From Phyllobacteriaceae bacterium (lineage in GTDB: Bacteria; Pseudomonadota; Alphaproteobacteria; Rhizobiales; Devosiaceae), in assembly GCA_012799265.1 (NCBI GenBank), contig JAAZLP010000161.1:1-8788 (forward strand): a DNA stretch of 8,788 bases, read 5' to 3'. Shown here piece after piece: positions 1-5,763 of the stretch. Position 1 is the first letter of the stretch. Every line of letters begins with the position of its first letter. The notes under the pieces were generated by a model that saw nothing but the letters and a program-made list of their open reading frames with translations, was not told where the DNA came from and did no database searches. The position numbers were made by a program, and so were the translations under genes.

Positions 1-702
1 CGCGACTACAAGAACAAGCGCCGTATCATCATCGAGCCAAACGAAGATGGCGTCGAAGCTGTTGAGTACCTGATCCCGAAGGGTAAGCCATTCCACCTCC
101 AGGAAGGCGATGCCATCGAAAAGGGCGAATACATCCTGGACGGCAATCCCGCTCCGCACGACATCCTTGCCATCAAGGGCGTCGAGGAACTGGCACGCTA
201 CCTCGTCAACGAGATCCAGGAAGTCTACCGCCTGCAGGGCGTGTTGATTAACGACAAGCACATCGAAGTGATCGTTCGCCAGATGCTGCAGAAGGTCGAA
301 ATCGTGGATCCGGGTGAGTCCGGCCTGCTCAAGGACGAGCAGCTCGACAAGCTCGACTTCGATGAACTCAACGACGCACTCATTGCCGAAGGCAAGAAGC
401 CGGCGACCGCTAACCCGGTTCTGCTCGGTATCACCAAGGCATCGCTGCAGACGCGTTCCTTCATCTCGGCCGCTTCCTTCCAGGAAACGACCCGTGTGCT
501 CACCGAAGCTGCCGTTTCCGGCAAGGCCGACCTTCTCGAAGGCCTCAAGGAAAACGTCATCGTTGGTCGCCTGATCCCGGCCGGTACCGGTGCGGGCCAG
601 GCAAAGGCCAAGATGATCGCGACCAAGCGCGACGACCTCATCCTCGAGGAACGCCGCCGCCAGGCCGAAACGGTAAAGCTCGCAGCGCCGGCAGCCGAAT
701 AA
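1..702 (+). CDS. rpoC: DNA-directed RNA polymerase subunit beta' (C-terminal part)
   Basis: This is the C-terminal 233 residues of the largest catalytic subunit of RNA polymerase; the 5' part lies outside the window. The reading frame is open from base 1 to the TAA at 700-702. Family hallmarks in the fragment are the stretch KGVEELARYLVNEIQEVY (about residues 60-76), the conserved GITKASLQTRSFISAASFQE block (about 143-162) and LKENVIVGRLIPAGTG (182-197), which are near-universal in bacterial beta' C-termini. The tail after this is short, charged and alanine-rich, as is common in alphaproteobacteria. Beta' completes the active-centre cleft with beta and binds omega. A strong intrinsic terminator follows 22 bases after the stop, so the rpo transcription unit appears to end here and not to run into the next genes, which are on the other strand. 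No internal disruption is seen. Confidence 0.98.
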   Translation, partial: RDYKNKRRIIIEPNEDGVEAVEYLIPKGKPFHLQEGDAIEKGEYILDGNPAPHDILAIKGVEELARYLVNEIQEVYRLQGVLINDKHIEVIVRQMLQKVEIVDPGESGLLKDEQLDKLDFDELNDALIAEGKKPATANPVLLGITKASLQTRSFISAASFQETTRVLTEAAVSGKADLLEGLKENVIVGRLIPAGTGAGQAKAKMIATKRDDLILEERRRQAETVKLAAPAAE

Positions 703-724
703 GCGCCACGCTCACACGAATAGG

Positions 725-748
725 AAAGGGGCCCGAAAGGGCCCCTTT
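725..748 (+). terminator. Intrinsic terminator of the rpoC transcription unit
   Basis: A perfect 10-bp stem (AAAGGGGCCC at 725-734, GGGCCCCTTT at 739-748) is closed by a GAAA tetraloop and followed by a T-rich run to 754. It lies between the rpoC stop (702) and the convergent flavoprotein stop (769). It reads as a strong Rho-independent terminator for rpoC. In the other direction the downstream tract is only TTCCTATT, so it may act weakly for the flavoprotein mRNA as well. Confidence 0.93.
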
Positions 749-768
749 TTCTTTGCCTTGAAACGGGT

Positions 769-1860
769 TCAGGCCCTGAGGCCCAGATAATCCGTCAGCT
801 CCCGCGCTGCCGCGCCGCCCGCCCGGTTGGCGCCAATGGTGGACGCCGAGGGGCCATAGCCGACGAGATGCACCCGCGGGTCCTTGGCCACCTGCGTCGC
901 CAGCCGCCCGGTCATGACGATGCCGCCGCTGTCCTCGCGGATCTGCAGCGGCGCCAGATGATCGAGTGCGCTCCGGAAGCCGGTGCACCAGAGGATCACG
1001 TCCACCGCCAGCGTCCGCCCATCCGCCCAGCGCACGCCATCCGGCGTAATCTCCGCAAACATCTCCTGCCGCTCCAGCGCCCCGCGCTCGCGCATGGCGA
1101 CGATGGCGGGCGTCAATGGCAAGCCTGTCACCGAAACCACCGCATTGGGCGGCAGACCGGCCCGAACCCGCTCCTCGACCATGGCAACGGCTTTACGCCC
1201 GGCCTCCTCGTCAAACGGTCCCTGGCGGAACCGGGGCGGTGTGCGCGTCACCCATGTCGTCTTCGTCACCTGCGAGATTTCGTCGAGCAGCTGGATGGCC
1301 GAAATGCCCCCGCCAACCACCAGCACATGCTTTCCGGCAAAGGCATCGGCCGTCACATAGTCCTTCGTGTGCAACTGCTGGCGGCCAAAGGTCTCGGCCC
1401 CCGGATAGGCCGGGATATAGGGCTTCTCCCATGTCCCGGTGGCGTTGATGATGCCTTGCGCCGAGAAGATGCCGATATCGCTTTCAACGCGCAGCCGCTC
1501 GCCCCGGTCACAGACCACACTCACCTTTGCCGGCCGCTGCACCTTGAGCCCGAAATGCTCCTCATAGGCGGCGAAATAATGCGGCACCGCCACTGACGCC
1601 TTGATGCTGGTGTCGGAAGCAAAATCGCTGAAGGCCAGGCCGGGCAGGTCGCGGACGCCATTGACCGTGGTCAGCGTCAGCGACGGCCAACGATATTGCC
1701 AGGCCCCGCCGGGCTCCGGCGCGCCATCAAGGACAATGAAGTCCTTCAGGGGGTCAAGCCCCAGATGTTTGAGGTGATATGCGGAGCTCAGGCCTGCCTG
1801 CCCTGCACCGATGACCACGATGGGAAGCTTGAGGGCAGGGCGCAGGGATGGGGAAAGCAA
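769..1860 (-). CDS. FAD/NAD(P)-binding flavoprotein monooxygenase, CzcO-like
   Basis: A 363-residue two-dinucleotide-binding-domain flavoprotein. The FAD Rossmann motif GAGQAG is at residues 18-23, a GGAW motif is at 51-54, and the NAD(P)H site GGGISA is at 183-188. The segment FGRQQLHTKDY (158-168) matches the FMO/Baeyer-Villiger fingerprint FxGxxxHxxx(W/Y). NATGTW (139-144) and CTGF (292-295) are the conserved post-fold turns of the group. No signal peptide or membrane segment is seen, so it should be cytosolic. The family oxidises small N-, S- or carbonyl-containing compounds, but the substrate cannot be read from sequence. The start is a TTG at 1860: the frame has a stop eight codons upstream, there is no ATG before the FAD motif, and a GAGGAG sits at suitable spacing. 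It converges on rpoC and lies 79 bp downstream of the aldo/keto reductase on the same strand. Co-transcription is possible but a hairpin intervenes. Confidence 0.9.
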   Translation of the reverse strand: MLSPSLRPALKLPIVVIGAGQAGLSSAYHLKHLGLDPLKDFIVLDGAPEPGGAWQYRWPSLTLTTVNGVRDLPGLAFSDFASDTSIKASVAVPHYFAAYEEHFGLKVQRPAKVSVVCDRGERLRVESDIGIFSAQGIINATGTWEKPYIPAYPGAETFGRQQLHTKDYVTADAFAGKHVLVVGGGISAIQLLDEISQVTKTTWVTRTPPRFRQGPFDEEAGRKAVAMVEERVRAGLPPNAVVSVTGLPLTPAIVAMRERGALERQEMFAEITPDGVRWADGRTLAVDVILWCTGFRSALDHLAPLQIREDSGGIVMTGRLATQVAKDPRVHLVGYGPSASTIGANRAGGAAARELTDYLGLRA

Positions 1861-1862
1861 TG

Positions 1863-1883
1863 AGGGCTCCTCTTCGGAGCCCT
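1863..1883 (-). promoter_or_regulatory. Hairpin overlapping the flavoprotein ribosome binding site
   Basis: A perfect inverted repeat, AGGGCTCC (1863-1870) and GGAGCCCT (1876-1883), has a 5-base loop. In the minus-strand RNA the loop and right arm contain GAAGAGGAG, the only good Shine-Dalgarno for the flavoprotein, two bases before the TTG start. It could hide the ribosome site, or it could be a weak terminator of the aldo/keto reductase mRNA. The following bases (CATTGCTTT) make a poor U-tract, which argues against an efficient terminator. The structure is visible; the function is inferred. Confidence 0.55.
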
Positions 1884-1939
1884 ACATTTGGGAATTCGTC
1901 CCGGATGTGCAATGGCGGTCTTGGGACCACCGCAGGCCA

Positions 1940-2782
1940 TCAGAACAGGTCGTTGTTCTCGTTTGGCTCGGGGAGCGTCTTGCCATCGGGGCGATCCAGC
2001 CCGTCGATCTTGGCCATATCTTCGTCCGTCAGCTCAAAGTCCCAGACCCGGAAATTCTCGCGGGCGCGTTCCGGCTTGCTGCTCTTGGGGATGACGATCA
2101 ATCCCTGCTGCAGATGCCAGCGGGTAATGATCTGGGCGGGCGACCGGTCGTAGCGGTCTGCGATTTCGGTGATTGTCTCGTCGTCGAGCAGCTTGCTCTC
2201 CTTGCCACCCAGCGGGCTATAGCATTCGAGCTTGATGCCCTTTTCGCGGTGATAGTCGCGAATATCGCGCTGCTGATAGGCGGGATGGAGCTCCACCTGA
2301 TTGACCGCTGGCGTCACGCCGGTTTCGGCAATGATGCGGTCAATATGCTCGGGGAGGAAGTTGGAGACGCCGATCGACCGTACCTTGCCGGCTTTCTGGG
2401 CTTCGATCAGTGCCTTCCAGGTTTCGACATAGCGATCGTGCTGCGGTGCCGGCCAGTGGATGAGAAAGAGGTTGAGGTAGTCGAGTTGCAGCCTTTCCAG
2501 AGACTCGTTGAGAGATTGCTGTGCCTTTTCAAAGCCTTGGTGGCCGTTCCTGAGCTTTGAGGTGATGAATAGCTGGTCTCGGGCAATGTCGGCTTCTGCG
2601 ATGGCCTCGCCAACCCCGGCTTCATTGTCATAGCCCTGGGCGGTGTCGATATGGCGATATCCGGCGCTGATGGCAGCGCCGATCACCTCGGGGGCATCTT
2701 CTTCTTCCAGCCGCCAGACGCCAAAGCCCAGCTGTGGGATGGAATTGCCGTCATTGAGGGTAATTGAGGGTACGTCAGTCAT
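1940..2782 (-). CDS. Aldo/keto reductase, DkgA-like
   Basis: A 280-residue NADPH-dependent aldo/keto reductase of the 2,5-diketo-D-gluconate reductase type. It is full length for the family and has a single TIM-barrel domain. The catalytic tetrad is complete: Asp46 (in GYRHIDTAQGY), Tyr51, Lys76 (in ITSKLRN) and His109 (in LIHWP). The cofactor loop IPKSSKPERARENF (231-244) carries the Lys, Ser and Arg that bind the NADPH 2'-phosphate. GVSNF (138-142) and NQVELHP (161-167) are the other signatures. It should reduce aldehydes or keto-sugars in the cytosol; the natural substrate is unknown. The ATG at 2780-2782 is supported by AGGAGA (complement of 2789-2794) six bases upstream and by the usual N-terminus length. 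The gene reads away from the truncated permease, and its 5' region runs up to the break. The flavoprotein gene follows 79 bp downstream. Confidence 0.95.
   Translation of the reverse strand: MTDVPSITLNDGNSIPQLGFGVWRLEEEDAPEVIGAAISAGYRHIDTAQGYDNEAGVGEAIAEADIARDQLFITSKLRNGHQGFEKAQQSLNESLERLQLDYLNLFLIHWPAPQHDRYVETWKALIEAQKAGKVRSIGVSNFLPEHIDRIIAETGVTPAVNQVELHPAYQQRDIRDYHREKGIKLECYSPLGGKESKLLDDETITEIADRYDRSPAQIITRWHLQQGLIVIPKSSKPERARENFRVWDFELTDEDMAKIDGLDRPDGKTLPEPNENNDLF
2753..2772 (-). repeat. Two tandem copies of a 10-bp unit inside the reductase start
   Basis: ATTGAGGGTA occurs twice head-to-tail (2753-2762 and 2763-2772 on the plus strand). It lies within codons 4-10 of the aldo/keto reductase, encoding part of VPSITLN. 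The protein sequence there is ordinary for the family, so the repeat may be chance. Confidence 0.5.
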
Positions 2783-2839
2783 CGAGTGTCTCCTGCGTCA
2801 GTGCGGCCCTTAACGATCAATGGCCTCAGAAGCTCCCCG

Positions 2840-3055
2840 CCGACAGCCGTGGTTATCGGCGGGGCCCTGCTCACGGGCGGCTATGGTTCTGTCATCGGGG
2901 CAGCGCTCGGCGCCCTCATCTTCGGCGTTGTGCAACAGGGCCTCTTCTTTGCCGGCGTTGAAAGCTCGCTCTTCCGCGTCTTCCTCGGCGTCATCCTGCT
3001 GCTCGCCGTTATCCTCAACACCTATATCCGTCGCCTCATCACAGGGGAGCGCTGA
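2840..3055 (+). pseudogene. Sugar ABC transporter permease, 3' remnant
   Basis: Only about the last 71 codons of an FrcC/RbsC/YtfT-type inner-membrane permease remain; intact family members have roughly 300-400 residues. Family-like sequence starts abruptly at TAVVIGGALLTGGYGSVIG (codons from about 2843) and runs to the natural C-terminus ITGER with TGA at 3053-3055. Two hydrophobic segments are left (around GSVIGAALGALIFGVV and VFLGVILLLAVILN), far short of the 8-10 helices needed for a transport channel. The frame stays open upstream to a GTG at 2786, but residues before 2840 do not look like the family, no ribosome site precedes that GTG, and this stretch is the 5' region of the divergent reductase. 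The stop is three bases before the ABC ATPase start, and AGGGGAG (3043-3049) inside the remnant is that gene's ribosome site. The 5' end was probably lost by deletion or rearrangement. Confidence 0.85.
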
Positions 3056-3058
3056 GCC

Positions 3059-3841
3059 ATGGCCGATACGCCGCTGATCGAGCTGATCGATATCAAAAAG
3101 CAATTCGGACCTGTCATCGCGCTCAACGGGGTGTCGGTGTCCGTCCTCCCGGGCGAATGCCACTGCCTGCTTGGCGACAATGGCGCCGGCAAGTCCACCT
3201 TCATCAAGACCATGGCCGGCGTGCACAAGCCGACCACCGGCGAAATCCGGATGAATGGACAGAAGGTCGACTTCGCCAATCCGCGTGATGCCATGAATGC
3301 TGGCGTCGCCACCGTCTATCAGGATCTCGCCATGATCCCGCTGATGTCGGTAACCCGCAACTTCTGGATGGGGCGCGAGCCGCGGAAGGGCGTCTGGCCC
3401 TTCCAGTTCCTCGACATGGACCGGGCCAATCAGGTGACGCTCGAAGAGATGCGCCGCATGGGCATCTCGCTGCGCGAGCCCGATCAGGCCGTCGGCACGC
3501 TCTCGGGCGGTGAACGCCAGACAGTCGCCATTGCCCGCGCCGTCTATTTCGGCGCCAAGGTGCTCATCCTCGACGAACCGACCTCGGCCCTGGGCGTGCG
3601 CCAGACGGCCAATGTCCTCGCCACCATCGATCGCGTCCGCAAGACGGGAAACGGTATCGTCTTCATCACCCATAATGTGCGCCACGCCATGGCGGTCGGG
3701 GATAGATTCACCGTCCTCAATCGCGGCAAGACACTCGGCACCGCCAAGCGCGGCGAGTTGAAGCCGGAGGAACTGCAGGACATGATGGTGGGCGGCGCCG
3801 AAATGGCAGAGCTGAGTTCATCCCTCGGCGGCACGGTATAG
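3059..3841 (+). CDS. Sugar ABC transporter ATP-binding protein, FrcA-like single domain
   Basis: A 260-residue ATPase that would power a monosaccharide or polyol importer of the CUT2 group. All nucleotide-binding elements are intact: Walker A GDNGAGKST (39-47), Q-loop Gln88 in VYQDL, signature LSGGE (148-152), Walker B VLILDEP (168-174, catalytic Glu173), and H-loop His205 in FITHN. It has one ATPase domain, like FrcA-type proteins, and not the fused double domain of RbsA or XylG (about 500 residues), so it would act as a homodimer. The substrate is not readable from the ATPase; similarity to the fructose/ribose subgroup is recognition by eye. The start ATG is supported by AGGGGAG nine bases upstream. 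It follows the permease remnant by three bases and precedes the dehydrogenase by 17 bases, a clear operon. No local permease is complete and no periplasmic binding protein is present, so it is an orphan here unless it serves a transporter elsewhere. Confidence 0.93.
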   Translation: MADTPLIELIDIKKQFGPVIALNGVSVSVLPGECHCLLGDNGAGKSTFIKTMAGVHKPTTGEIRMNGQKVDFANPRDAMNAGVATVYQDLAMIPLMSVTRNFWMGREPRKGVWPFQFLDMDRANQVTLEEMRRMGISLREPDQAVGTLSGGERQTVAIARAVYFGAKVLILDEPTSALGVRQTANVLATIDRVRKTGNGIVFITHNVRHAMAVGDRFTVLNRGKTLGTAKRGELKPEELQDMMVGGAEMAELSSSLGGTV

Positions 3842-3858
3842 GGCAGGGCGGGGGCAGC

Positions 3859-4977
3859 ATGTCGGACACTCTGGGCGTCGGTCTCATCGGCACCGGCTAT
3901 ATGGGAAAGTGCCACGCTCTGGCCTGGAATGCGGTCGGCGCGGTGTTCGGCACCAAAATCCGTTCATCTCTCGTTCATCTGGCCGACATTTCCGAAGGAT
4001 GCGCGCGCCAGAAGGCGGACGAGTTCGGTTTCAAGAAGTCGACCGGAGACTGGCGCAAACTCATCGAAGACCCCGAAGTGGACGTGGTTTCCATCACCAC
4101 CCCCAATGCCCTCCACCCCGAAATGGCCATCGCTGCCCTTGAGGCCGGCAAGCACGTCTGGTGCGAAAAACCCATGGCGGTTCAACTAGTTGACGCCGAG
4201 CGTATGGCCGCCGCCGCCCGCCAGAGCGGCAAGGTCGCCATCCTCGGCTACAACTATATCCAGAATCCCATGATAAGGCAGATCGGCGAACACCTGGCCG
4301 CCGGCACAATAGGCCAGGTAAACCACGTCCGCATCGAAATGGACGAAGACTTCATGGCCGACCCCGAAGCACTTTTCTATTGGAAAAGTGAAGCCTCATC
4401 GGGGTTTGGAGCGCTCGACGACTTCGTCGTCCACCCCCTGAGCCTCCTCCTGAACCTGCTCGGAACCCCCACCCGCGTCTTCGCCCATCAGGCCAATCCA
4501 TACCCATCCCGACCGACTCGCGAAGGGACACATCGCGAGGTTGAAACCTATGACATCGCCAATGTCCTCTTCGAAATCGGCAATGGAATCAGTGGCATAC
4601 TTGCGGCCAATCGCTCCGCCTGGGGCCGCAAGGGTCGCATCGCCATCCAGATCTTCGGCTCGGCCGGCAGCATCCTCTACGACCAGGAGCGCATGAACGA
4701 GCTGCAAATCTATAGGGCAGGGGAGCACTTAGCCGGATACACCACTATTCTTGCCGGCCCCAAACATTCTCCCTACGACCACTTTATCCCCGCCCCAGGC
4801 CACGGCCTCGGCTTCAATGACCTCAAGATCATAGAGTGCTACGAGCTAATCCGGGCGATTTCTGGCGAAAACGCCCGCGTCGTCGACTTTGACGCTGGCC
4901 TCAAGATTGAAAACTGCGTTCACGCCATGGCACGCAGCCATGCCGAAGGACGATGGATCGAGATCACAAACGCGTAG
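3859..4977 (+). CDS. Gfo/Idh/MocA-family NAD(P)-dependent oxidoreductase
   Basis: A 372-residue dehydrogenase of the glucose-fructose oxidoreductase / inositol dehydrogenase / MocA superfamily, at the usual length. The N-terminal Rossmann fold shows GVGLIGTGYMGKCHA (6-20) with the GxGxxG dinucleotide site at 11-16. TPNALHPEMA (81-90) and CEKPMA (102-107) follow, with Lys104 as the catalytic or substrate-binding lysine of the family. The C-terminal domain carries GALDDFVVHPLSLLLNLLG (184-202), where His192 fits the conserved active-site histidine. It probably oxidises a hydroxyl of a sugar, sugar acid or cyclitol in the cytosol; the exact substrate is unknown. The start ATG has a G-rich sequence (GGGCGGGGG) just before it. 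Linkage to a sugar ABC ATPase suggests it processes the imported compound. No terminator is visible after its stop, so read-through toward rpsL is possible. Confidence 0.93.
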   Translation: MSDTLGVGLIGTGYMGKCHALAWNAVGAVFGTKIRSSLVHLADISEGCARQKADEFGFKKSTGDWRKLIEDPEVDVVSITTPNALHPEMAIAALEAGKHVWCEKPMAVQLVDAERMAAAARQSGKVAILGYNYIQNPMIRQIGEHLAAGTIGQVNHVRIEMDEDFMADPEALFYWKSEASSGFGALDDFVVHPLSLLLNLLGTPTRVFAHQANPYPSRPTREGTHREVETYDIANVLFEIGNGISGILAANRSAWGRKGRIAIQIFGSAGSILYDQERMNELQIYRAGEHLAGYTTILAGPKHSPYDHFIPAPGHGLGFNDLKIIECYELIRAISGENARVVDFDAGLKIENCVHAMARSHAEGRWIEITNA

Positions 4978-5099
4978 ATCATCGCCTTGCCATCTGCCGA
5001 ACGGTTTTGTTAAATTCCGACCACTTTTAGCTATTCGGTGGAGCAGGGCTGAGCTGCCGGAAATGCAAGGCTCTGCTTCGGATTTATCACGAAAGAATC

Positions 5100-5129
5100 C
5101 TTGACGGGGCGAGTCATCGGCTCTAAACA
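5100..5129 (+). promoter_or_regulatory. Candidate upstream promoter of the str operon
   Basis: CTTGAC at 5100-5105 is the typical alphaproteobacterial -35 element. It is followed at roughly housekeeping spacing by CTCTAAAC (5121-5128), a plausible but imperfect -10 region (TAAACA at 17 bp from TTGACG, CTAAAC at 16 bp). The GC-rich stretch after it (AGCCCC) resembles stringent-type discriminators of translation-gene promoters. This is pattern matching only. Confidence 0.45.
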
Positions 5130-5287
5130 GCCCCTACCTTAGCGGTCGGTCGTGGTTGTCACGCCGGGTCCCTGCCACCTAGCGCGGGAATCCAGGGCAA
5201 TCAAACACACTGTCGGGTAACTAGACGAAGTAAATCCTTGTGCGCATGACTGCTGCCCTTTTCGGGTGGGTGGTCCGCTGCAACTGA

Positions 5288-5324
5288 GGCGCTGCCGAAA
5301 CCCTGAGTGGGCCGGGCGAGCGCC
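5288..5324 (+). other. GC-rich hairpin in the rpsL leader
   Basis: GGCGCT (5288-5293) pairs with AGCGCC (5319-5324). Inside, GCC (5294-5296) can pair with GGC (5315-5317) across a one-base bulge, and CCC (5301-5303) with GGG (5309-5311) around a TGAGT loop. A loose T-rich tract (GCTTTGGTTTGCTTG) follows. It could be an attenuator, a regulatory leader structure, or a weak barrier to read-through from upstream. The pairing is seen; the role is unknown. Confidence 0.4.
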
Positions 5325-5326
5325 GC

Positions 5327-5354
5327 TTTGGTTTGCTTGTGTTGACCGTATAAT
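5327..5354 (+). promoter_or_regulatory. rpsL: Candidate proximal rpsL promoter with a perfect TATAAT
   Basis: TATAAT at 5349-5354 is an exact -10 hexamer, 24 bp before the rpsL start codon. The best -35 partner, TTTGGT (5327-5332, 16-bp spacer), is weak. Initiation would fall near 5361, giving a leader of about 17 nt that just includes the ribosome site GGAAAGAG (5366-5373). An AT-rich match can occur by chance, but it stands out in a GC-rich region. Confidence 0.4.
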
Positions 5355-5377
5355 TTTGGACCAATGGAAAGAGCGCA

Positions 5378-5749
5378 ATGCCCACCATTAATCAGCTGAT
5401 CCGCAAGCCACGCGCCAGCAAGCCAAAGCGGAACAAAGTTCCGGCCATGGAGGCTAACCCGCAAAAGCGCGGCGTATGCTCCCGTGTGTACACGACGACC
5501 CCGAAGAAGCCGAACTCGGCTCTGCGTAAGGTTGCCAAGGTTCGCCTGACCAACCAGCGTGAAGTGATTTCGTACATCCCGGGTGAAGGTCACAACCTTC
5601 AGGAGCACTCCGTTGTGCTCATCCGTGGCGGCCGCGTTCGCGACTTGCCAGGTGTTCGTTATCACATCCTGCGTGGTGTTCTCGATACGCAGAGCGTCAA
5701 GGATCGCAAGCAGCGCCGTTCGCACTATGGCGCGAAGCGTCCGAAGTAA
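5378..5749 (+). CDS. rpsL: 30S ribosomal protein S12
   Basis: A 123-residue S12, full length for alphaproteobacteria. S12 sits at the decoding centre of the 30S subunit and controls tRNA selection accuracy. Diagnostic blocks are present: NQLIRKPR near the N-terminus, KRGVC (30-34), TTPKKPNSALRK (40-51) with the accuracy residue Lys43, PGEGHNLQEHS (68-78), and RGGRVRDLPGVRYH (83-96). Asp89, the residue methylthiolated by RimO in other bacteria, is kept. Residue 88 is arginine (CGC at 5639-5641) where most bacteria have lysine; Lys88Arg is a known streptomycin-resistance change. The segment around 60-65 (QREVIS) also differs from the common GFEV form. The start has GGAAAGAG four bases upstream. 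It is the first gene of the str operon, with rpsG starting 14 bases after its stop. Confidence 0.98.
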   Translation: MPTINQLIRKPRASKPKRNKVPAMEANPQKRGVCSRVYTTTPKKPNSALRKVAKVRLTNQREVISYIPGEGHNLQEHSVVLIRGGRVRDLPGVRYHILRGVLDTQSVKDRKQRRSHYGAKRPK

Positions 5750-5763
5750 GGAGTTATTGAGTC

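Larger units (their letters stand above)
4978..5377 (+). other. 400-bp non-coding region with the str operon leader
   Basis: No convincing protein gene is found on either strand. The region holds two candidate promoters (near 5100-5129 and at 5349-5354) and a GC-rich hairpin at 5288-5324. No intrinsic terminator for the dehydrogenase is seen. A short frame, ATG at 5246 to TGA at 5285-5287, would encode 13 residues but lacks a clear ribosome site. Its most likely job is transcription control of rpsL-rpsG-fusA-tuf. If transcription starts at the upstream promoter the leader would be about 240 nt. Confidence 0.7.

Noticed and set aside
1861..1939. A separate promoter for the flavoprotein (TTGCAC, 17 bp, AAATGT on the minus strand)
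   Set aside because: Both hexamers match the consensus poorly, so a separate promoter cannot be supported from sequence alone.
2786..2839. A GTG-initiated start for the permease remnant as a small intact gene
   Set aside because: No ribosome site precedes the GTG, the first 18 residues do not resemble the family, and this stretch contains the divergent reductase's Shine-Dalgarno.
2810..3685. A 291-codon minus-strand frame across the permease remnant and ABC ATPase
   Set aside because: It lies antisense to the ATPase with its intact Walker and signature motifs. The protein is low in complexity and shows no recognisable fold.
5246..5287. A 13-codon leader peptide before rpsL
   Set aside because: No clear Shine-Dalgarno precedes the ATG, the peptide has no run of one amino acid suggesting attenuation, and such short frames are common by chance.
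5139..5378. A 79-codon minus-strand frame in the rpsL leader
   Set aside because: It has no recognisable domain, overlaps the candidate str promoters and rpsL start, and its composition looks random.
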